DNA of 64,000 nt from Rallus limicola (lineage: Eukaryota > Chordata > Aves > Gruiformes > Rallidae): assembly GCA_022605955.1 (NCBI GenBank), contig JAKCOZ010000002.1, positions 70,474,783-70,538,782 of the forward strand, given 5' to 3'. The notes under the pieces were generated by a model that was not told the DNA's origin, ran no database searches, and saw only the letters and a list, made by a program, of their open reading frames with translations. The position numbers and the translations under genes were made by a program. Shown here piece after piece: positions 1 to 13,081 of the stretch. How positions within the stretch are numbered: the first letter of the stretch is position 1; the number at the start of each line of letters is the position of its first letter.

Positions 1-2424
1 GTGCTTTTATTTTTTTTTTCGAAAACTGTGAAGAAAGCAATACACAACAGGGTCTTCTTAAAATGTCTGCTTGCAAAATAGCAGCTAAACCATGTTCTAG
101 TCTTTTCAGCAACTCTTGTTACCTCAAAATCATGACAGAAACGTTATTGAATCTGATGATTTTCCACTATGGATATTGCTTATGGGGTTAGAAAATTTGC
201 TTTGAAAGTACCTAGGATGAGTAGCTGATATATTGTTTGCTTGTCAAACAGCTTGAAGAGCTAGACAATATCATTAGACATGGTGCTGAAATGATGGATG
301 GATGGATTATCCTCACCTGCTGTGTGTTGTTTGCTAAAGCATTTTAGCAATACTTCCTGCTCCTTTCAGTCTTAAAAAATGGCCTCCAAAATGTGCAGTC
401 ATCTAACTTAAAAACAAGACCCCCCAAATCAGAAAAATAAAAATCACATTAGTAAATGTAGAAATATATATTGCATATAGCTTTGCTAGAAAATATCTCT
501 ACCTGACTTTAATTCAAAGTCGTGTCTGGAATATGAGGTATATTCCTTTTTAAGGTCATAATGATGAACTTCTAAATACTTATACCCTTTATGACAGCCC
601 ATTTCCATTTCTAGCCTTATCAGTTTCTTTTCCTAGACATAAGCAATTAACACTTCATAGTTTCCATTCAGTCTTGGAGTGCAATATATTTGATTGCCCT
701 TATTTCTTAACCTTTGATATAATTTTCTGTCTCTTAAAAACTGTATTAGCTGAATGTCTTCACATGTGGGTTTGCTCTCCTGTTGTGCTGCATCTTTTTT
801 CAACATCTTTTTTCAACATCTTTTAAGTTTGACATACCGGGTAGAGCAGAGGATAAATGCCAACACTTAAATAAAAAATAATTTTAAAAAATCACTAAAG
901 AAAATTATTCCTCTGTTATCTTTAACAAGACTATAGCAAAACGTGGTATAAACAGCTATGATGAACTAGATAACAAAATCACTAAAAGCACTTACAACTT
1001 CAGTACAACTTTACAATTACTTTGAATTTTACCACATGAAGGTAGACTATAGTTCATAGAAGTTTTGGTGAAGTTTCTCATAATAAGCTTCTGTATTTGA
1101 ATTGGTTCATACATATTTATCTTTGCATCACTTTCCTATTTTTACTGATATCTTTCTGAAACTGTCCTTTGTTACAGCTTGGAGAAATCATCCAGTTGGA
1201 CTAATCTTCATGACAGTGTTTAGCATCATTTGTGACTCTGCCAGGGTTTGGAAATCTGGGCAGAAAATACTTACAAGAAGTAAGGCTTTGTGCCAATTTC
1301 TCTGTTCTTACGTTCCCTTGTTAGCACTTTAACGAATATTAAGGTACTGTTGATTATCAGAGCGCCATAGAGACATGGTTTTAGAGGGAGAGACTGCTAT
1401 TCTGTAACAAATTTGGAAGGGAAATCCTGGACTTACCACCTTTTAATGCAGCCCTAGAAAACTCTTTTTAAAAAATGAGAGCCCAAAAGTCTATCTGAAG
1501 ACCATGTTTCTGATTTCAGTAAACATTCCGTGGTGGTAATAGGTACCTACGTTATCATTAGTCAGTCGTTCTCTATGTCATTGTTACAAGCTAAGATCAT
1601 TGAATGTGAAAATGATCCCGAACCCAAAGGAGGCACAGATTTTAGTATTCCCACCAGAAACACATTTGGTCATTTTTAAACAGTAAAGTAGGGCATTATT
1701 CAAAGTTCGATTCAAAAATGGACCCAGGACATGAGTCTCTCTTTTCTCTAATTCACTTATCTATGCCATTACCACTATAACGTTACTTTTAGTGAGGACT
1801 GAACGGTCTGCTGGGTTGCAGCCTAGTAACAGAACTATTCATATATAGTTCATTAACCCTCAAGTCTATAATGGATCTTTTGCTATCATCATATGTATAA
1901 TGAAAGTTTGCCTCCTATGTAACATCATACACTTACTTAAACCAGCTGGTTGCCTTGGTGTAGCAGAGGTATTTCTCAGTCTAATAAATAATTTTCTTCA
2001 GTTACCTAAGGACTGCAGCATGTATTAAAAAGTAGCAGTCAGTAAAATATTTTAAAATAAAAAACACTGAGTTAAAAGTACAGTAAAAGTGCCAAAACAG
2101 CTTTTCAGTCTGCAGATATAATAGTGGTTCCAATTTACTCTGCATTCAGAGCAAGACATGCTTGAAGTATAAGACCCCTTCCTTCACAAAACAAAAATTA
2201 AGAGCTATCTTCTAAAGACAACAGTACTTCAAACATTAAAGTTTAATCAGCATACTTCTCTGACATGGTATTTGTCTCAGAGTACGATAGTTAATCTAGT
2301 ATTTGCAGGAATTCTGGGACAGGTCTCTCTAGAGGGAGATTTCATCCCACAGTGAGAGAGATGTTGATAAAAGGCCTTCCTCTATTAATTTATAAGAATA
2401 ATCTCAAAGTCATCTATGTTGAAG
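1..2424. other. Unique AT-rich non-coding DNA
   Basis: No coding exon, RNA gene or recognisable transposon is visible. The only local structure is a short tandem repeat at 791-824. Open frames here are at most 76 codons, lack sensible splice sites and have no recognisable protein motif, so I regard them as chance. Confidence 0.6.
791..824. repeat. 13-bp tandem repeat, 2.6 copies
   Basis: The 13-base unit catcttttttcaa occurs twice without a mismatch (791-803 and 804-816), followed by a partial third copy to 824. The unit is pyrimidine-rich on the plus strand. This looks like a minisatellite seed made by replication slippage. Confidence 0.85.
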
Positions 2425-2490
2425 AGTTGTCTTGAGACCATCTAGTCCACCCATCACGGCTCAACCAGGGTCAGGTAGAGCAGGTTACTT
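2425..2490 (-). mobile_element. CR1 LINE fragment
   Basis: A short relic of the CR1 3' region on the minus strand. It matches the typical reverse-complement pattern with 'gaccatctagtccaccc' followed by 'caaccagggtcaggtagagcagg', which in intact copies lies just inside the 3' end. The terminal tail and everything further 5' are lost, so this is an old, heavily decayed piece. Confidence 0.6.
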
Positions 2491-3128
2491 GAGTTCAACA
2501 TGTCTCACCTGTACATTGGTTTGCAACAGGCACAGCAGCATCTTAGGACAGTTGGCACTGAGCAGTTTAACATAAAATTCACACCAAATGCCTCTGTGAT
2601 CCCAAAACCAGATCTATCCTATGGCCCTAAGACCTTATCTACTAAGACTATACTACTGCACACTTATACAAGTCCAAGCTTTAAACAAAGTGTAGCTAAA
2701 GATCCACTCTTTACTTCCTCTGCTTTGTCCAGTTTGCCAATATATACTTTGGTTAGATGTGTAACATTTCATGAAAAAGAAATTCCATGTACTGATTCTG
2801 AGCATTCTCTCTACTCTTAAGGTAAATAACAGAATCTCACTTGACAAAATTATTTACATCCTATTATGTCTCAATGTACCACCTCTCATCTTTCCAAATC
2901 CTATCAGCTCATTGTGTTCCTTGAGTTTCCTTCTCTGTGTGCATGTTGCTATATAGCAGAAGTGTAAGTCAGCACATACTTCGAAGCAAGAGAGTGTTAT
3001 TTGTATACATGTGTTATTGCATCCGATGGTACTGACATTTGATTCTTCCAAAATTTATGCTAAGTTTCTAAAGAATGGAAATCTATCATGCAATACTTAG
3101 AACTCTGTCTTGCTTCTATCCTGAGATC
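2491..3128. other. Unique non-coding DNA between two CR1 pieces
   Basis: A frame of 106 codons is open at 2500-2820 on the plus strand, but it begins at the edge of a CR1 relic, has no domain or signal that I recognise, and overlaps other open frames on both strands. I see no gene here. Confidence 0.5.
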
Positions 3129-3323
3129 ATGTTAGAAAAAAATTTTTACTGAAAGAGTTGTCAGGGCCTGGAACAGGCTTTCCAGGGAGGGGCTTGTGTC
3201 ACCATCCCTGGATGTGTTTAAAAAAAGGGTAGATGAGGTACTTAGGGATATGGGTTAGTATAGGACGGGAACGGTTGGACTTGATGATCTTAAAGGTCTT
3301 TTTCAACCTTGTGATTCTGTGAT
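3129..3323 (+). mobile_element. CR1 LINE, 3' end, 5'-truncated
   Basis: The last 0.2 kb of a CR1 non-LTR retrotransposon. It shows the landmarks of the family's 3' end in order: the 'ggcctggaacaggctttcc' stretch that encodes the end of ORF2, 'caccatccctggatgtgttt', 'ggttggacttgatgatctt' and 'tttttcaaccttgtgattctgtgat' as the terminal octamer-like tail. CR1 copies are usually severely 5'-truncated, as here. An A-rich insertion within it ('aaaaaaaggg') and several substitutions show that it is old and inactive. Confidence 0.92.
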
Positions 3324-3457
3324 CATGGGATCTCAGAGGATAAAGTGCAGAAAAGATACAGTCATTCTCTTTTGTAGTACATCTTTTCTATATTCTTTAA
3401 ATCAAGAATAAACTCCAGTTTGTAGCAAGGGAATTTGGAGAAAATATATTCTTAAGC

Positions 3458-3481
3458 GTCTGATTAAACATTTAATCAGAC
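3458..3481. repeat. Perfect 11-bp inverted repeat
   Basis: gtctgattaaa at 3458-3468 is followed after two bases (ca) by its exact reverse complement at 3471-3481. It could form a small cruciform, or be a dimeric protein-binding site: each arm holds an ATTA core, as favoured by homeodomain proteins. The function is unproven. Confidence 0.85.
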
Positions 3482-6400
3482 TATGCGCACCTCTAATTCC
3501 CTGGACAGAACTCAAGAGACTATGAACTCCACAGAGAGCTCAGTAGATCAGGAACAAGATCAATGTTAATTAGAGCAAGATATATAAACTTCTTCCAAAG
3601 CATAAGACATATGATAAGGAATTCAATGCATAATTTTAAGAGTGTTATAGATAACGTGAGCCAAGGGAATTGGGACCACTTTTGCTAGTGTTTCCATTAG
3701 TAACAGAAGCATTTAATCTGAGTTACACAAACATCAGGCAGTCACTAAAATGTGCAAGAAGAAATTAAGAAACACTTCCATCTTGTAACATGCTGCTGTA
3801 ACAAACCGAGTAGTTGTTCTCCTACTGTTGGTGATTACTGTAAGAATCTGTTCATTGCAAAGAAATAGGTTTCCTTCACGTACAACAAATGAGACATCAC
3901 TGCTGTACTGCAGTTACTTAAAAGATTTTTCACTCAGAGACAAAACGAGAATTTTGTAGAATAGCATTATCTCAACACATGCTTAATAAGAAAATACTCA
4001 GAAAAATTATTTAGAACTAAACTCATTTTGGATAGGAAATTGCCCTTAAAAGGTCTTTTTCTTAGGAAATGAAGCACACGGTAGAAGTAACTGTTAAAAC
4101 ACAGTTAAAGGCCAAATGATCTAAAAAACCCACCCAAAAAACCCTTTAAGGGCATATTTAACATCATGAGGACTTTAATGACAATTTATGGACATAAAAT
4201 CCACTCTAGTATTTATATCACAGAAAATCCTCATCAGCAATCAAAAAAATCAAGCTACATGATAGTCCATAAAAAGCCACTAACCTTCTGAAAAGATTTG
4301 GAGAGAAACAGAAAAAAATGAGAAGAAAATCAGTTTGAAGACAACTGTGAGTATTTACACAAGGTGATCTCGTGGATGAGGAGTGGCCTCAGAATGTAAG
4401 ACCATTGCTTTTGATAGACATTTTATGTATTTCATTAGCTAAATGTATAGTTTTGCTTTATTATCCTGGGGCTCACGCACTCTTATGTCAACACAGATCT
4501 GTACAGAGAGACACGTCTCTGCGTCGTGCTGACTTTGAATAATTGCTACATTGATCAGATACCAAGGAACTGCAGAAAAATTACCAAACTTGATGATCTC
4601 CCTTGTAACAATCTGTCTTGCCTTGTGAAGTCTGTATGTTAAAAATGGGTTTTGGAGGATAGAGCTTTTCTGGGAAGAGTGTCTAAACAAACAGAGAAGC
4701 ACTGTTGTTGGCAGAAAAAAAACAAATTAAATTGAGAGGCAGATGATGGAAGGAATACTACTGGAGCTGATTTTTAAAAACTTCTGCCACAAATCACCAT
4801 CTTGCAGCAGCCCAAAAAGTCACCGTCTGTGCTGATCTAGACTACGAGCTGTTTTCTTCTTTTCTTTTTAATCATCCAAGTGTTAGTTCAGTTACAAAAA
4901 GATAAGCGTTTCCAATGAGAGTTTGAAAAATGAAGTCAAAGAGAAGAAGCGATTAGTTGGGTTATAACTTACCCTGAACGAAGTCACAACTTGAAATACA
5001 AATCCAAATATTTAAGCTGCAACCCTATCAATGTGATATATTGTTAGTACTGATAACAGGATTTATAAGAGCACTGCAGATCACCTCTGCGATATAAATA
5101 AATAGAGGTGCAAAATGGATATGCAATTCATGTACTTTGTAGTTTTAACATTGCTGACTGGGAGCTACATCTCTGGTTTGGGGTTCTTGGATCACTTCTC
5201 AACATGTTCTGAAGAAAAGATGGCCTTCCTTTTTATCCGCTGCTATTTAGTATGGTCCAGAGTGCATAAGTATTGATTACCAAAAGAAAGAATGAATTTA
5301 TTTTTACTGTGAAGTCCTCATGATATTCTTTGTCTATGACAGTACTGGCTAAAAAAAGGTTATAAAAGTCACTGAAATTTTAACTTGATATTTTGCCCAT
5401 CTTTTTTTCTGCATGTGTGATTTAATAAGATTTTCAAATTTAAAATTATTATGTGTATGCAATTATATACTTAATATAGTAAAATATACCTTGCATTTGT
5501 TAATTTTTATGCACATAAAATATTTGAGAGTATTTTGATAGTGTTTTTATTAATTAATAAATCTATGGATTTTTTTTCCTCCATAAGAAATAGTTCATCA
5601 GCTTTTGACTGTGGCTACAATCTGAGCTCCAAGAGCTCATGTTTATCATCATCAGGACTAACAAATCAAAATAATTTCATCTAAAGACTTGCCATAAGCT
5701 TTCTTGTGGTAACTTCTGGGAGAGGAGAGGCTAAAGTTTGGGACAGGGAAACTGATTTTAAATTAGAGTTGAAATATCACAAACAAAATCTTCATTACCT
5801 AGCATTTGCAATCCTATTCTAAAACAGATTGCTGAAGAGCAACTTAATTAAAATCTTATTGATGTACTGTATCTACAGAGATAATTAAAGACAACACCAA
5901 GTTTTGCATACAAAACCATATTTATCTTGCCAAGGAAATAATTGAGAAAAATTACTTGGTCACTAATATTTGACGTAGACATTTTTGTCAATTGGCTTCT
6001 ATTATCTGCATTACATGCAAAAGAGCTGCAACGCCCTCAGATTTATTTATTTTTTAAACTGACCAAGCGACAAAATAGGGGATGGCAAAATAAATGTGCC
6101 CCTCTCAATGAATTAGTTCAAGGAAGGTAAGTTCAGTTGGACTGTGAAATGGTCTGGATAACTGACATTTTATGTGCTACCCACATTCATCAGCAGAAGC
6201 TGTAATATGTTTCCCTATTTTAAGCAATCAATGAACTACTAAATGTACTTTTCTATTTTTAACACACATATCTCAAAAACTCCATGCAGATCTACCATCG
6301 CTGGAGTGTACGTAAGCCTCACAAATGAGCAACACACCATTTGTAAATATTGAGCACTGGCAATATTTTTACTGCTACTTCAGATTTCATTTTCACTTCT

Positions 6401-7312
6401 AGCCAGCAAAATAAAAGGGAAAAATGATATGTAGGGGAATTCACCCATCTTTTAACCATTATTTTAAAGAACTACTTCCAGAAAAGTACAATATCAGGAA
6501 GCACTGAAACCAGATTCAGCCCACAGAGGCTTAGTAGGAAACATAAGTTAAACAGGAAACAAAATCTAACTACCGCCTGCTGACTGCATGAGTATCTCAT
6601 CCTAATTAACAACAAGATGCAGCACATAGAAACATCTCAATACTGTTTTTACCATGTTTATGCCAATAACTTCATACTCTTATGTCAAATATTGGAGGAT
6701 ATTTCTTAGCAACCCTGTTATAATATTGAAGGTTGAGAAAATATAGCCAAATGCAGCCTGAAAGAAAAGCTTACTTTTCTATTTTAAAAAGGTGGATGCT
6801 ACATCAATTGGTCTTTAAAGCACTAACATTCTGTCTCAGCCCTGTGAAAAAGTATTTGGATCTGTAAATAATCTTACTCTGAATTTTACTGGACTGTTTC
6901 AAATGTAGTCAAGGAGAAATCAAGTACCTTCCTTCCTTCATGTTAGGGCTCACTGAGCCTTCATGGATTGTGATTACTTTTAGCAAGTTAATAGTTATGT
7001 TTTATGGGGGGAAGAAAAGAGAGGCATGAATTTATTGGTGCAAAGAAATTTGCTCATTTAAATTTACAGCTGGTAAATTAATTAGCAAATAATTTTCAAG
7101 GCTTTAAAAATAAAACTCTCTCTTGAGAGGTGATTAGTGTTGCTAGCAAAATAACTTTCTTAGAATCTTTTCTCTCCAGTAGTGCATTCTGACAGTCCAT
7201 TATATCCTGAATAAAGAGGCATACAATGAGATGTGTAGCCAGTAGTACCTTTCCCTACAGACTTTGTTTTGCTTGTGCCCTCAATCTTCACAAGTACAAC
7301 ACCACTATGTGT

Positions 7313-7359
7313 TATATTACCTATTCATATGCTGTAAGAGCATTTGAATAGGTAATATA
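7313..7359. repeat. 47-bp near-perfect hairpin
   Basis: Arms of 15 bp (7313-7327 and 7345-7359) are exactly complementary. After one T/T mismatch (7328/7344) a further 5 bp pair (7329-7333 with 7339-7343) around the 5-base loop gtaag. In total 20 of 21 positions pair. The stem is shorter than a usual animal pre-miRNA (about 30 bp). An AT-rich palindrome is the simplest reading. Confidence 0.9.
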
Positions 7360-10261
7360 GGTAACTAATTGCAAACAGTTTCCCACATCTGCTCATGGCA
7401 AAGTAGTCACACCAAATCCTTGAATATCCATGGCAGCTGTGGCTGGCATTCAGAAATGCATTTTCCAAGTTTTTAAAATAAACAATCATATTGCAAGCCT
7501 ACTACATATTTAAGTGTTCAGTGCATAGTTAGAAAACATCAAACAAAAGAGCTAATATCAGGTACTCCCCCTCTGAATACTTGATATTGCAGCTATTACA
7601 ACCAGCATATAGATGGAAATGAATAAAAGGAATATTATAGCTCAGTGCCACATAAAGAAAAAAAATCCCTAAAATTATTCTACCTTACAACGAAGTGAAG
7701 ATTTCCTAACATCAATAGAATAATCATTTTTCAAAATTAAGATGTCTTCAACGTTCTTACTAAATATATTGATATGCATAACCCTTCATCTGGGTTCTGG
7801 AGATCTGGAGACACAAACACAGACTTACATGGAAGGGAAAGCTTGAGGTAATCTAAGAAAATAAAACAAAACCAGGAAGATAACTGAGGAGAAACCCACT
7901 ACAACACAAGCACAAGAAAGTAAGTAATAATGACATAATATACATTGCAGAAAAACAGACCAACAAAATTATTCACACAAATTATCTCTGGACAGAAATA
8001 TCAAGTGACTCCATTTAAAACCTCACAAATATGAGAGATCAAAAGAGGGCTAGAGGAAAACACATGAGATAAATATTTTCACAGCCCTCAGTTATAAACT
8101 TTGGAAATAGTAATTTTAAAAGATGTACAAAGAGAAATATTGTGAAAGATGAGAACAGAAATGATGCACACTGCTTAACATTCATATTGTATACACAGAA
8201 AAATACAGCTGACACTCATCCCAGAGCACGTCTGATCCTGAATTGATTTAAGTAAAGACTGAAAAGTCACAGGTGTGTCTGGAGCCCTTAGACACATCCT
8301 AAGCTATAACAGCTTTTAAAAGTACAGACATCTATTTCAAGAGGTTTAAAAACAATCCTTCGCTTTCTAGGAAGCATGGACAGTGCATTCACCCTACTTT
8401 TCCTAACTCTTGGACACCTAACTAGATTGCAATGTTAACTCACTTAAGGCTTTATTCTGGTCAGGCTAAGTAAATAATACTTCAAAAAGTTGGAGTGTTC
8501 TTGTGCAGCAGGGAGGGTAGACTGGATATGATAAGAAACGTTGCCTACTTTCATACATTTCTAAAAGATTCAACCCAAACAACTATTAGTTCCCATGTTA
8601 TTTGGTTGGTTTAGCTTGATGAAGACAGATCATTGCTGACTGCTCTATATACTGCTGGTTTGAGAAGTAGCTTTTGTATTTTTCCAAGCATTTCAATACA
8701 AGTTGGATGTGTTGTATGCTGTCCACCATGATACTGCAGCAGCATTAAATGGTACACTGATGTTTCTAATCATGTTTCTCATCTGGTGACTCATCCAGAT
8801 GCTATGTACCAGAGATCAACTAAAAATGTTTTTTTTTGAAGTTATGTTAATCCTGATGAAATTATCAGAATGAAGGGACTTGGTAACGATGTAAAGGAAC
8901 ATTACAAGCAGAGGAAAGCTCAAGAATTATGCTGAAACAGATTTAGAAACTTGAGAAGAAGAACTTGAAAAAAAGCTAACAAGAAAATAGTTTGTTCAAG
9001 GACTTGAAGATACATGTGAGGAGAAATGAATCAAATGAAATCTTCTCTAAAACCATGGAATAAGTACCTGAATGCTGTTGGGAAATAGCAAATGAAATCG
9101 TGAAGGACAATAAAAAAAAAGGTTAAAAAAGAAACTCTAACAGTAAGGGAAAAAAGAGAATGACACATCAGAAAAGATTAACAAAATAATCAGACTATTA
9201 TTTCAGCATGTCCTGCTACCCTCAAGTGGTTGGGATATTTTATTTAGTTAGTTGTTTGAGGAAACTCCTGGTAGAATACAAAACTACTCCTAATGTGTCA
9301 CTCAATCCTTAAATGCTAAATTTAATTAATTTTTTCATCTTTTCTAAACACACCTGTTTCTAAGCCCATCAGTTGCAGAGCTAAGGTGCTGATTTAAGCA
9401 CTCATATATATATGTGTACTAGTATACACAGTCTAGCCAATGTGTTTACAAGGAACAAGTCAAACAAGTTTGTGACATCAAATTTACTAAAGTTTAGTAA
9501 GCTTTAGGTGTGGAACATATGCATACCCCAGAAAGGCTGAATTCACTGAGTACCCACTGCATGATGCTCATACATGTATTCTTCTGAGAAAACCCTGAGA
9601 AATTTGACTGTCTATGACATATCTGATGCTTTAGACTATGAATTCTCAGAAATTCCTTCCTCTGCTGTTGTGATTTATGACCTTTCTTCACATATTTTTG
9701 ATGTGGTGCAAAAGTCTTAAAATCTGTGGACCCAGGAAAAGCTTCCTATAATCTCCTGAAAAAAAAATCTAATGCAAGCTAAAAAAGAGAAAGATTTGGT
9801 ATTCTTCATGTCTCTTATCTTAAGCAGCACAGACTTCTTGGCTTGCCTAATTTTGTTAAAGAACTAAAGATGAATTGTTCCTAAAAATCCATGTGAGCAA
9901 TTTGCCTTCTTTTCACAGAAAGCTGTTGAGTGCTTGACAGCAATTTAAGGGTAATAGACTAGAGACGCTCATTTCTTTAATGATCCTTTGTTTCACATAT
10001 TAACTAATACTTCTGCTTTTATCTTCCAGTCTCTGTGGCAGTTTTTTTATAACCTGGCATAAGTCAGGACACCCTACCTTTCTATGCATTTTGATGGGTT
10101 TAAGTTGGGTTTTTAGAGCCTAAAATAAAGGAAGACTATAATAGTAATGTTGTTGGAAGCATTTATACTATTTTCTTCTGCTGTCTAGAAAGACAGGAGA
10201 CAGTCAAAAAATAGCTCATTGGCTAGCCCCCTCCAGGCACCTTTTTTTAATAAAAAACAAT

Positions 10262-10844
10262 TGTCATGGTTTTCCCCTAGGCAGCAGCTGAGCATGGAGC
10301 TCCTTCGCTCTTCCCTGGCAGGATGGGGAAAGAATAGGAAGAGTGAAAGTGAGAAAACTCATGGGTTGAGATAAAGACAGTTTAAGAGGTGAAGAAAAAG
10401 CCTCACACACAATCAAAGAAAACAAGGAATTCATTCCCCACTTCCCATGGGCAGGCAGGTGTTCAGCCATACTCAAGAAAGCAGGGCTCCATGACACATA
10501 ATGGTTACCTGGAAAAACATTCACCATCACACAAGACACCACTACCAACTCCCTCTTCTTCCTCTTCCACCACCCCCTTATAAGCTGAGGATAACATCAT
10601 ACTGTATGGAATATCCCTTTGGTCATTTGGGGTCAGCTGTACTGTCTACTTCCCCTCCCAGCTTCTTGTGCACCTCCAGTCATCCCACTGGCAGGACAGT
10701 TTGAGAAGCCTTGACTCTGCGTAAGAATTGCTTAACAACAAAAACATCTCTAAATTATCAACACTGTTTTCAACACAAATCCAAAACAACTGCATACTAA
10801 ATACCATGGAGAAAATTAACTCTCTCTCAGCTGAAACCAGGACA
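10262..10844 (-). mobile_element. Solo LTR of an avian endogenous retrovirus
   Basis: A 583-bp LTR in minus orientation. On the plus strand it begins 'tgtcatggttttcccc' and ends 'cagctgaaaccaggaca', so it has the TG...CA ends of an LTR. Inside are blocks I know from this common bird family: 'gggttgagataaagacagttt', 'tatggaatatccctttggtca', and 'cccagcttcttgtgcacctcc'. The flanks are acaat (10257-10261) and gcaat (10845-10849), a 5-bp target duplication with one mismatch, which suits an ERV with 5-bp duplications such as the ERVL group. No internal gag, pol or env remains on either side, so it is a solo LTR left by recombination. The open frames over it on both strands are not genes. Confidence 0.9.
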
Positions 10845-13081
10845 GCAATTCAGGTAATAACATTCTGGAGCCCACCTTACAGTTGATTTCATATACATTA
10901 GTCATTTTCACTCATGGTCTTAAATGAACTATTGTTCCCCCCCTACTACTTTTATCTTCTGAAACCTGTTATTTTTGGAAAATACTTGTTCTATGAATGA
11001 GGGAAAAAGTAGCCTTGAAAAGTTATTAATCTACATAAAATAAATATCTGCTGTCTGGTGTTTTTCACGGTTTTAGCATTCATTTTTAATTTTGTCTGTT
11101 TGGAATTTCATGAAGTATTAGGGGAGAGAGATGCAAAAAAGGAAAATCAGTTAAGCCAAGTGCTAGAGGTAATAACATGTGGTTTGTTCAAGCTTCTGTG
11201 ATCTCCAGTGCTCCATGACCTCCTGGATCTAGCAGGAGCACGCACTAGATCAGAAACAGCACTCAGAGCAAAAGCCTTTCCAAGCCATTTTTTTCGGTCC
11301 CAACGGTACCTCTCAGCATTAGAGAACATTCCTCATTCCAAGCATCAATAATATTTAAGGACTCACCACTACTTCACCCCAAGGAGTCTCTAGCTGGAAA
11401 AAAGCTTATTGTTTCCTTATGAACTTTTTATTGCTCATACTCTGTATTAATAATTGATAAACCTCAAGATCTCACACTAAACTTCCAGCTCTAGTTTCAG
11501 CACATTTCTTTCTTAGTCCCAGAATTTTAATTTGAGTTTTCCGTTTGCTGTATTGCAACTGGCCTTAATACTGCTCTTGGAATTACAGTAACTGAAATTT
11601 TTGCTGAACTTACATTTCATATTCTTGACAGTCATTATGCTATTTATGGCTTCCAATTTTAAGCTGCCTATAAATAAACTATGAGCCAAACATTTGAGAG
11701 GATGACCAACATTATGAATTTGATATCCTATGAGGCAAACTTTGCAGAAAAAGACCTAAAACCAGTATATTTTTCTGCCAATTTTACAAATTAGGTTTAT
11801 CAGCATGTTTGAAAATTTTAAACCTTTAAATTAAATAACTGATCTCAGCCTCAAACCTTTTCTGGTATCAAATTCTAGTTTTGGCTTATGTTTCTATGAT
11901 TTTTAAGTTGACCAAATAGAAGAAAACCATACAGGAAATAGTAAAAAACACCAAGCAAACATTACATTTTTCCAATGACAGAGAGGATGTGGAGTTACAC
12001 CAGGCAACAGAGATATCAAAGCTGTCATTCACACGGATTTTAAATACCCAAAGTGCACTCTGTTTCATGGAAAAGAATTTTATTCTCTTCCTAAACCCTT
12101 GCAGTTAGCAAATTCTGCTGACCAGTACAAAGGAAAGCTTGAGTCAGTGGCCAAGTTTTAATGTATGTTCTAATACCTCTACAGATAGCCCACATCTCTA
12201 AGAGTATAAGTCCTCAAAAACTGTTCCTCGTTGGCACCTTACCTTTTTATGAAACACAAGACTCCAGACAGGGGCAGCTGGATGAATAACATGCCTGTGA
12301 TCTATAAGAAAGATAAACTAGATGATCTTTTTAATGTCTAATCCTGCTTTCTTATTAAAACTGTGCACATGATGGAGAGGGGAGGGAGGTAGGAGGAGGG
12401 GATATGTCCTTTGAGACAAACAAAACCTAGCTGCCAGCTTCAGCATGTCTGTGTCAACAAATAGAACAGGAACAGAAAATAAAATACCTAAAAATAAAGT
12501 CAAGATAGCTTCAGGTTCCTAGAGCTTAATGAAATTCACTTCTGAATCCTGAGTTTATTGCCTTCAACAAACAAACAGAGGAGAGTCTAAAGAGGATTTG
12601 AGAGATTTCATTAGTCCACAAAAGGACAGAGATAAATTTACAGATAAGTGTCCTTTTAGGGGGAAAATACTGTCAATTGTGTAAGCAGTTTGGAGAGAAG
12701 TTAAAATAGCCACCACCATATTTTTTTTGTGGGGAGCCAGCAGGGAAAGATGGTGGATGAGAGATAGATCAGAGCACATCTAACCAAGTGTGAATAAGAA
12801 ACCCAGGATCCTGACAGAATTCCCTGAACCTCCAAAGCAATGTCTGATTCCCTGAAAGGGCCACTGCTTCTTAGAGAGATCCTTACTCAGATATACGAAC
12901 AAGCTGTTGGAAACTAGTCTTAATAAATAACAACACTATGGTTAAATCAGTCTGATTTACTGACCCAATGGAATAGTCAGCAGATGGGGGATATCCTTAC
13001 ATCTGCAAGATTTTTGATGCATTAACATGATAGGCAATGAGAGTAACAACTGAATGAATCTACTTTTAAACAGGAACTCAC

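Larger units (their letters stand above)
3324..10261. other. Unique AT-rich non-coding DNA, probably intronic or intergenic
   Basis: About 7 kb with no confident exon or transposon. Structures listed separately are the palindrome at 3458, the hairpin at 7313 and the CpG-retaining patch near 4470-4575. There is a short (TA)n run near 9403-9414. The strong-looking minus-strand donor at 4971-4972 (CAGG followed by GTAAGT) lacks a convincing acceptor and polypyrimidine tract. Confidence 0.5.

Noticed and set aside
2500..2820. 106-codon plus-strand open frame
   Set aside because: No motif, starts within a CR1 relic, and overlapping frames on both strands are also open.
10264..10704. Several overlapping open frames on both strands
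   Set aside because: They lie within the solo LTR at 10262-10844 and have no retroviral protein motif.
12246..12304. Minus-strand exon-like segment with a good acceptor and a GTAAGG donor
   Set aside because: Flanking text (ctagatgatcttttt) resembles a decayed retroposon 3' end, and two phases are open, so a chance pseudo-exon is likelier.
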